From contig JAICSD010000342.1 in NCBI GenBank assembly GCA_025937075.1, forward strand, positions 1 through 5,119: 5,119 nt of DNA. The letters are read 5' to 3'. The position numbers and the translations under genes are program-made. The DNA comes from Vicinamibacteria bacterium. GTDB taxonomy: Bacteria > Acidobacteriota > Vicinamibacteria > Vicinamibacterales > 2-12-FULL-66-21. Below are positions 3,256 to 5,119 of the stretch, piece by piece (the first letter of the stretch is position 1; each line of letters starts with the position of its first letter). The notes beneath the pieces are model-generated. The model had not been told where the DNA came from and ran no database searches. It saw only the letters and a list, made by a program, of their open reading frames with translations.

Positions 3256-5119
3256 CCACGATCTTCCAGCAGGTCGGGCGATATGCGATTCAGCGCGAGC
3301 TCGGCCGCGGCGGGATGGCGACCGTGTTCCTCGCGACTGACGCCGAGACGGGCATCGACATCGCGCTGAAGCAGGTCGCGGTCGGGTTCGATCACGACGG
3401 CCACGAGATCCTCGAGGCGGAGCAATGGGGCGCTGAGCTGCAGGCGCACTTCTCGCAAATGTGCGACGCGGTGCCGAAGGTCTACAACTCGTGGCTCGAC
3501 GGCGATTACTTCTACATCGCCATGGAGTATGTCGACGGGATCAACCTGTCGGAGCTGCTCGCGAAGCCACTGCCGCGCGATCGCGCGGTGCAGATTGCAA
3601 TCGAGCTCTGCCGCTTCCTCGAAGCGGCGCATGCGTTCACGGCGACCATTGGCGGGCGAACGCTCACGTCGCTGCACCACAGCGATCTCAAGCCGCGAAA
3701 CGTACGCATCACGCCGTCAGGTCATGTGAAGGTGCTCGATTTCGGCATTGCGAAAGCGCTGTCGCTCAGCCGCAAGGTCACGCGCAACGACTTCGGCAGC
3801 GTGCCGTACCTGTCGCCGGAGCGGCTGGAGTCGAACGACATCGATGCGTATTCGGATTTGTGGGCGCTCGGCGTGGTCTTCTACGAGATGCTGCAAGGGC
3901 GGCAGCCGTTCGTCGCGAGCGACACGCGTCAGCTCGAGCGGCGGATTCTTTCGCGCGTCCAGCCGGCGCCGATCTCGGAGGGGTGTCCCGCCGGACTCCA
4001 GGCGATTGCCGCGAAGCTGCTCGCGGCGCGGATTGAGGGTCGTTACGCGAGCGCGGCAGCCATTCGCGAGGATCTCGAGCAATTTCAACGCGGCGAGCGG
4101 ACGACGGCAGAAGAGCAGGGTTGGCCGCGGCCCGTTGACGAAGCGCCGACCGCGCTGACGCCGCGCACGCACCCGCCCACGCTCACGCCCCACGCACCCG
4201 CACCCGCGCTCGAGGACGAGCGCACGCGTCGGACCACCAGGCCGGCGGCTCAACCTGCCGCGACTGTCGCTCAACCGCCGAATGTTCGGGTAGAACCGGC
4301 GAAGGACGCCTCCGTCACGCGTCTCCGCCGCCGACGGCTGCTGAAGAGAGCGCTGCAGATCGCGGCCGTGCTGTTCGTCCTCAACGAGATCGCGGTGGGT
4401 TCGTCCGCCAGTCAGCTGGCGCGAGCGATTCCCGCGCGCCAGTTGCCGGAACTGGACGAGACGTGGCACCAGTACGATCGCATTCGAAATCGATCGTATC
4501 TGCACTTCGGGACGCTCGGACTGCGGCGGGCGATCGTCGGGCGCACGATGGAGTTGAACGAGCGCGTGATTGCGAATTACCGCAACGGGCTGCCGTCGCT
4601 TCGTGAAGCACAGTGGCTCGCAATCCAGGCGGCCGACGCTCGTGCGCTCGAAGAGGATTCGGACAATCGCCAGCTCAAAGGGGCCGCACGGCTCTGCGAC
4701 GGGCATCTGCATCGCATTGCCGGTGACGCACGGCAGGCGAAACACGATCCCGCGGGGGCACGCCGCGAATACATGGAAGCCGTGACCGCGTTCCGCGAAG
4801 CAGCGGAGCTGCGCCCGAACTGGCCCGATCCGTTCCTGGGCCTGATGCGCACGTTCATCTACGGCCTCGACGATCTCGAGCGCGGCGAGGATGCCCTGCG
4901 GCAGGCGGAGCGATTCGGCTACTCGCCCGGCAGCCGTGAGGTCGCACAGCTCGCAGATGGATATCGCGCGCGCGGTGAACGGCTCGTGCGGTACGCCCGC
5001 GTGCTGCGCGGATTGCCGCAGGAACAGCCGTCGCTCGAGAAGGCGGCGGACGCCTTCCGCCACGCAATCGAGCTGTATGCGAAGGTGACCGATTTCGCCC
5101 AGGGGGCGGAAAACATCCG
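3252..5119 (+). CDS. Transmembrane Ser/Thr protein kinase with TPR-like C-terminal region (runs off the right edge)
   Basis: The frame from GTG at 3252 is open to the window end, giving 622 visible residues with no stop. Residues about 11-279 are a Hanks-type kinase: glycine loop ELGRGGMATVFLA (16-28), ATP-binding Lys40 in IALKQV, probable helix-C Glu57, catalytic HSDLKPRN (143-150, Asp145, Lys147, Asn150), DFG (163-165), GSVPYLSPE (182-190), and YSDLWALG (200-207). All catalytic residues are present, but the HRD arginine is Ser144, making it a non-RD kinase. A Thr/Pro-rich linker (284-356) follows, then RLRRRRLLKR and a short membrane helix (about 367-383) with polar Asn378-Glu379. The C-terminal part should be outside; it is helical, with TPR-like repeats around 503-570. 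The family transfers phosphate from ATP to Ser/Thr. The gene overlaps the phosphatase by 4 bp (GTGA), so the two are probably made together and oppose each other. A cytoplasmic location of the C-terminus is possible if the weak helix does not span the membrane. Confidence 0.93.
   Translation, partial: MTTIFQQVGRYAIQRELGRGGMATVFLATDAETGIDIALKQVAVGFDHDGHEILEAEQWGAELQAHFSQMCDAVPKVYNSWLDGDYFYIAMEYVDGINLSELLAKPLPRDRAVQIAIELCRFLEAAHAFTATIGGRTLTSLHHSDLKPRNVRITPSGHVKVLDFGIAKALSLSRKVTRNDFGSVPYLSPERLESNDIDAYSDLWALGVVFYEMLQGRQPFVASDTRQLERRILSRVQPAPISEGCPAGLQAIAAKLLAARIEGRYASAAAIREDLEQFQRGERTTAEEQGWPRPVDEAPTALTPRTHPPTLTPHAPAPALEDERTRRTTRPAAQPAATVAQPPNVRVEPAKDASVTRLRRRRLLKRALQIAAVLFVLNEIAVGSSASQLARAIPARQLPELDETWHQYDRIRNRSYLHFGTLGLRRAIVGRTMELNERVIANYRNGLPSLREAQWLAIQAADARALEEDSDNRQLKGAARLCDGHLHRIAGDARQAKHDPAGARREYMEAVTAFREAAELRPNWPDPFLGLMRTFIYGLDDLERGEDALRQAERFGYSPGSREVAQLADGYRARGERLVRYARVLRGLPQEQPSLEKAADAFRHAIELYAKVTDFAQGAENI

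Noticed and set aside
4166..4201. Direct repeat CACGCACCCGC (4166-4176 and 4191-4201)
   Set aside because: It lies inside the Pro/Thr-rich kinase linker and is explained by repetitive codon composition rather than by a repeat element.
3717..5063. 448-codon open frame on the minus strand opposite the kinase gene
   Set aside because: It is antisense to a frame with complete kinase motifs. Long antisense frames are common in GC-rich DNA, and the predicted protein is Arg-rich with no recognisable family.
586..5119. Type VI secretion kinase/phosphatase/FHA module (PpkA/PppA/Fha type)
   Set aside because: The trio of functions is similar, but no T6SS structural genes are visible, the FHA protein has an FhaA-like rather than TagH-like layout, and the phosphatase has a membrane helix and outer domain unlike PppA.

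Overview
This GC-rich window reads as chromosomal DNA from a Gram-negative-type soil bacterium. Acidobacteriota is the best guess: the PadR-family regulator at the left edge resembles the many PadR proteins of that phylum, and the membrane Ser/Thr kinase with a TPR-like exterior also fits. The assignment is by family resemblance only. Nothing indicates a mobile element, phage, RNA gene or CRISPR array.

Layout. (1) At 1-194, minus strand, is the N-terminal 64 residues of a PadR-type winged-helix regulator that runs off the left edge. It has a clear sigma70-type promoter placed so that its transcript would be nearly leaderless. (2) At 195-585 is a divergent intergenic region holding that promoter, a palindrome, a small hairpin, one or two doubtful short ORFs, and a second sigma70-type promoter (526-554) facing right. 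(3) From 586 to the right edge is one tightly packed operon of four plus-strand genes: an FHA-domain protein (586-1464), a 31-residue single-helix membrane microprotein (1461-1556), a PP2C phosphatase with a membrane helix and a beta-helix exterior domain (1567-3255), and a Ser/Thr protein kinase (3252 to beyond 5119). Two junctions are 4-bp stop/start overlaps (ATGA and GTGA) and the third is a 10-bp gap, so the genes are very likely co-transcribed and translationally coupled.

Together the operon carries a writer (kinase), eraser (PP2C) and reader (FHA) of phospho-threonine. The first part of the FHA protein resembles the N-terminal region of actinobacterial FhaA, and the phosphatase domain resembles PstP, so the set looks like a distant counterpart of the PknB/PstP/FhaA cluster. 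The sensor parts differ: the phosphatase carries a predicted right-handed beta-helix on the outer side of the membrane and the kinase a helical, TPR-like region, instead of PASTA repeats. The natural reading is that kinase and phosphatase are both gated from outside the cytoplasmic membrane, with the FHA protein and perhaps the microprotein assembling the complex. The domain calls are well supported by visible motifs; signal, substrates and physiological role are inference.
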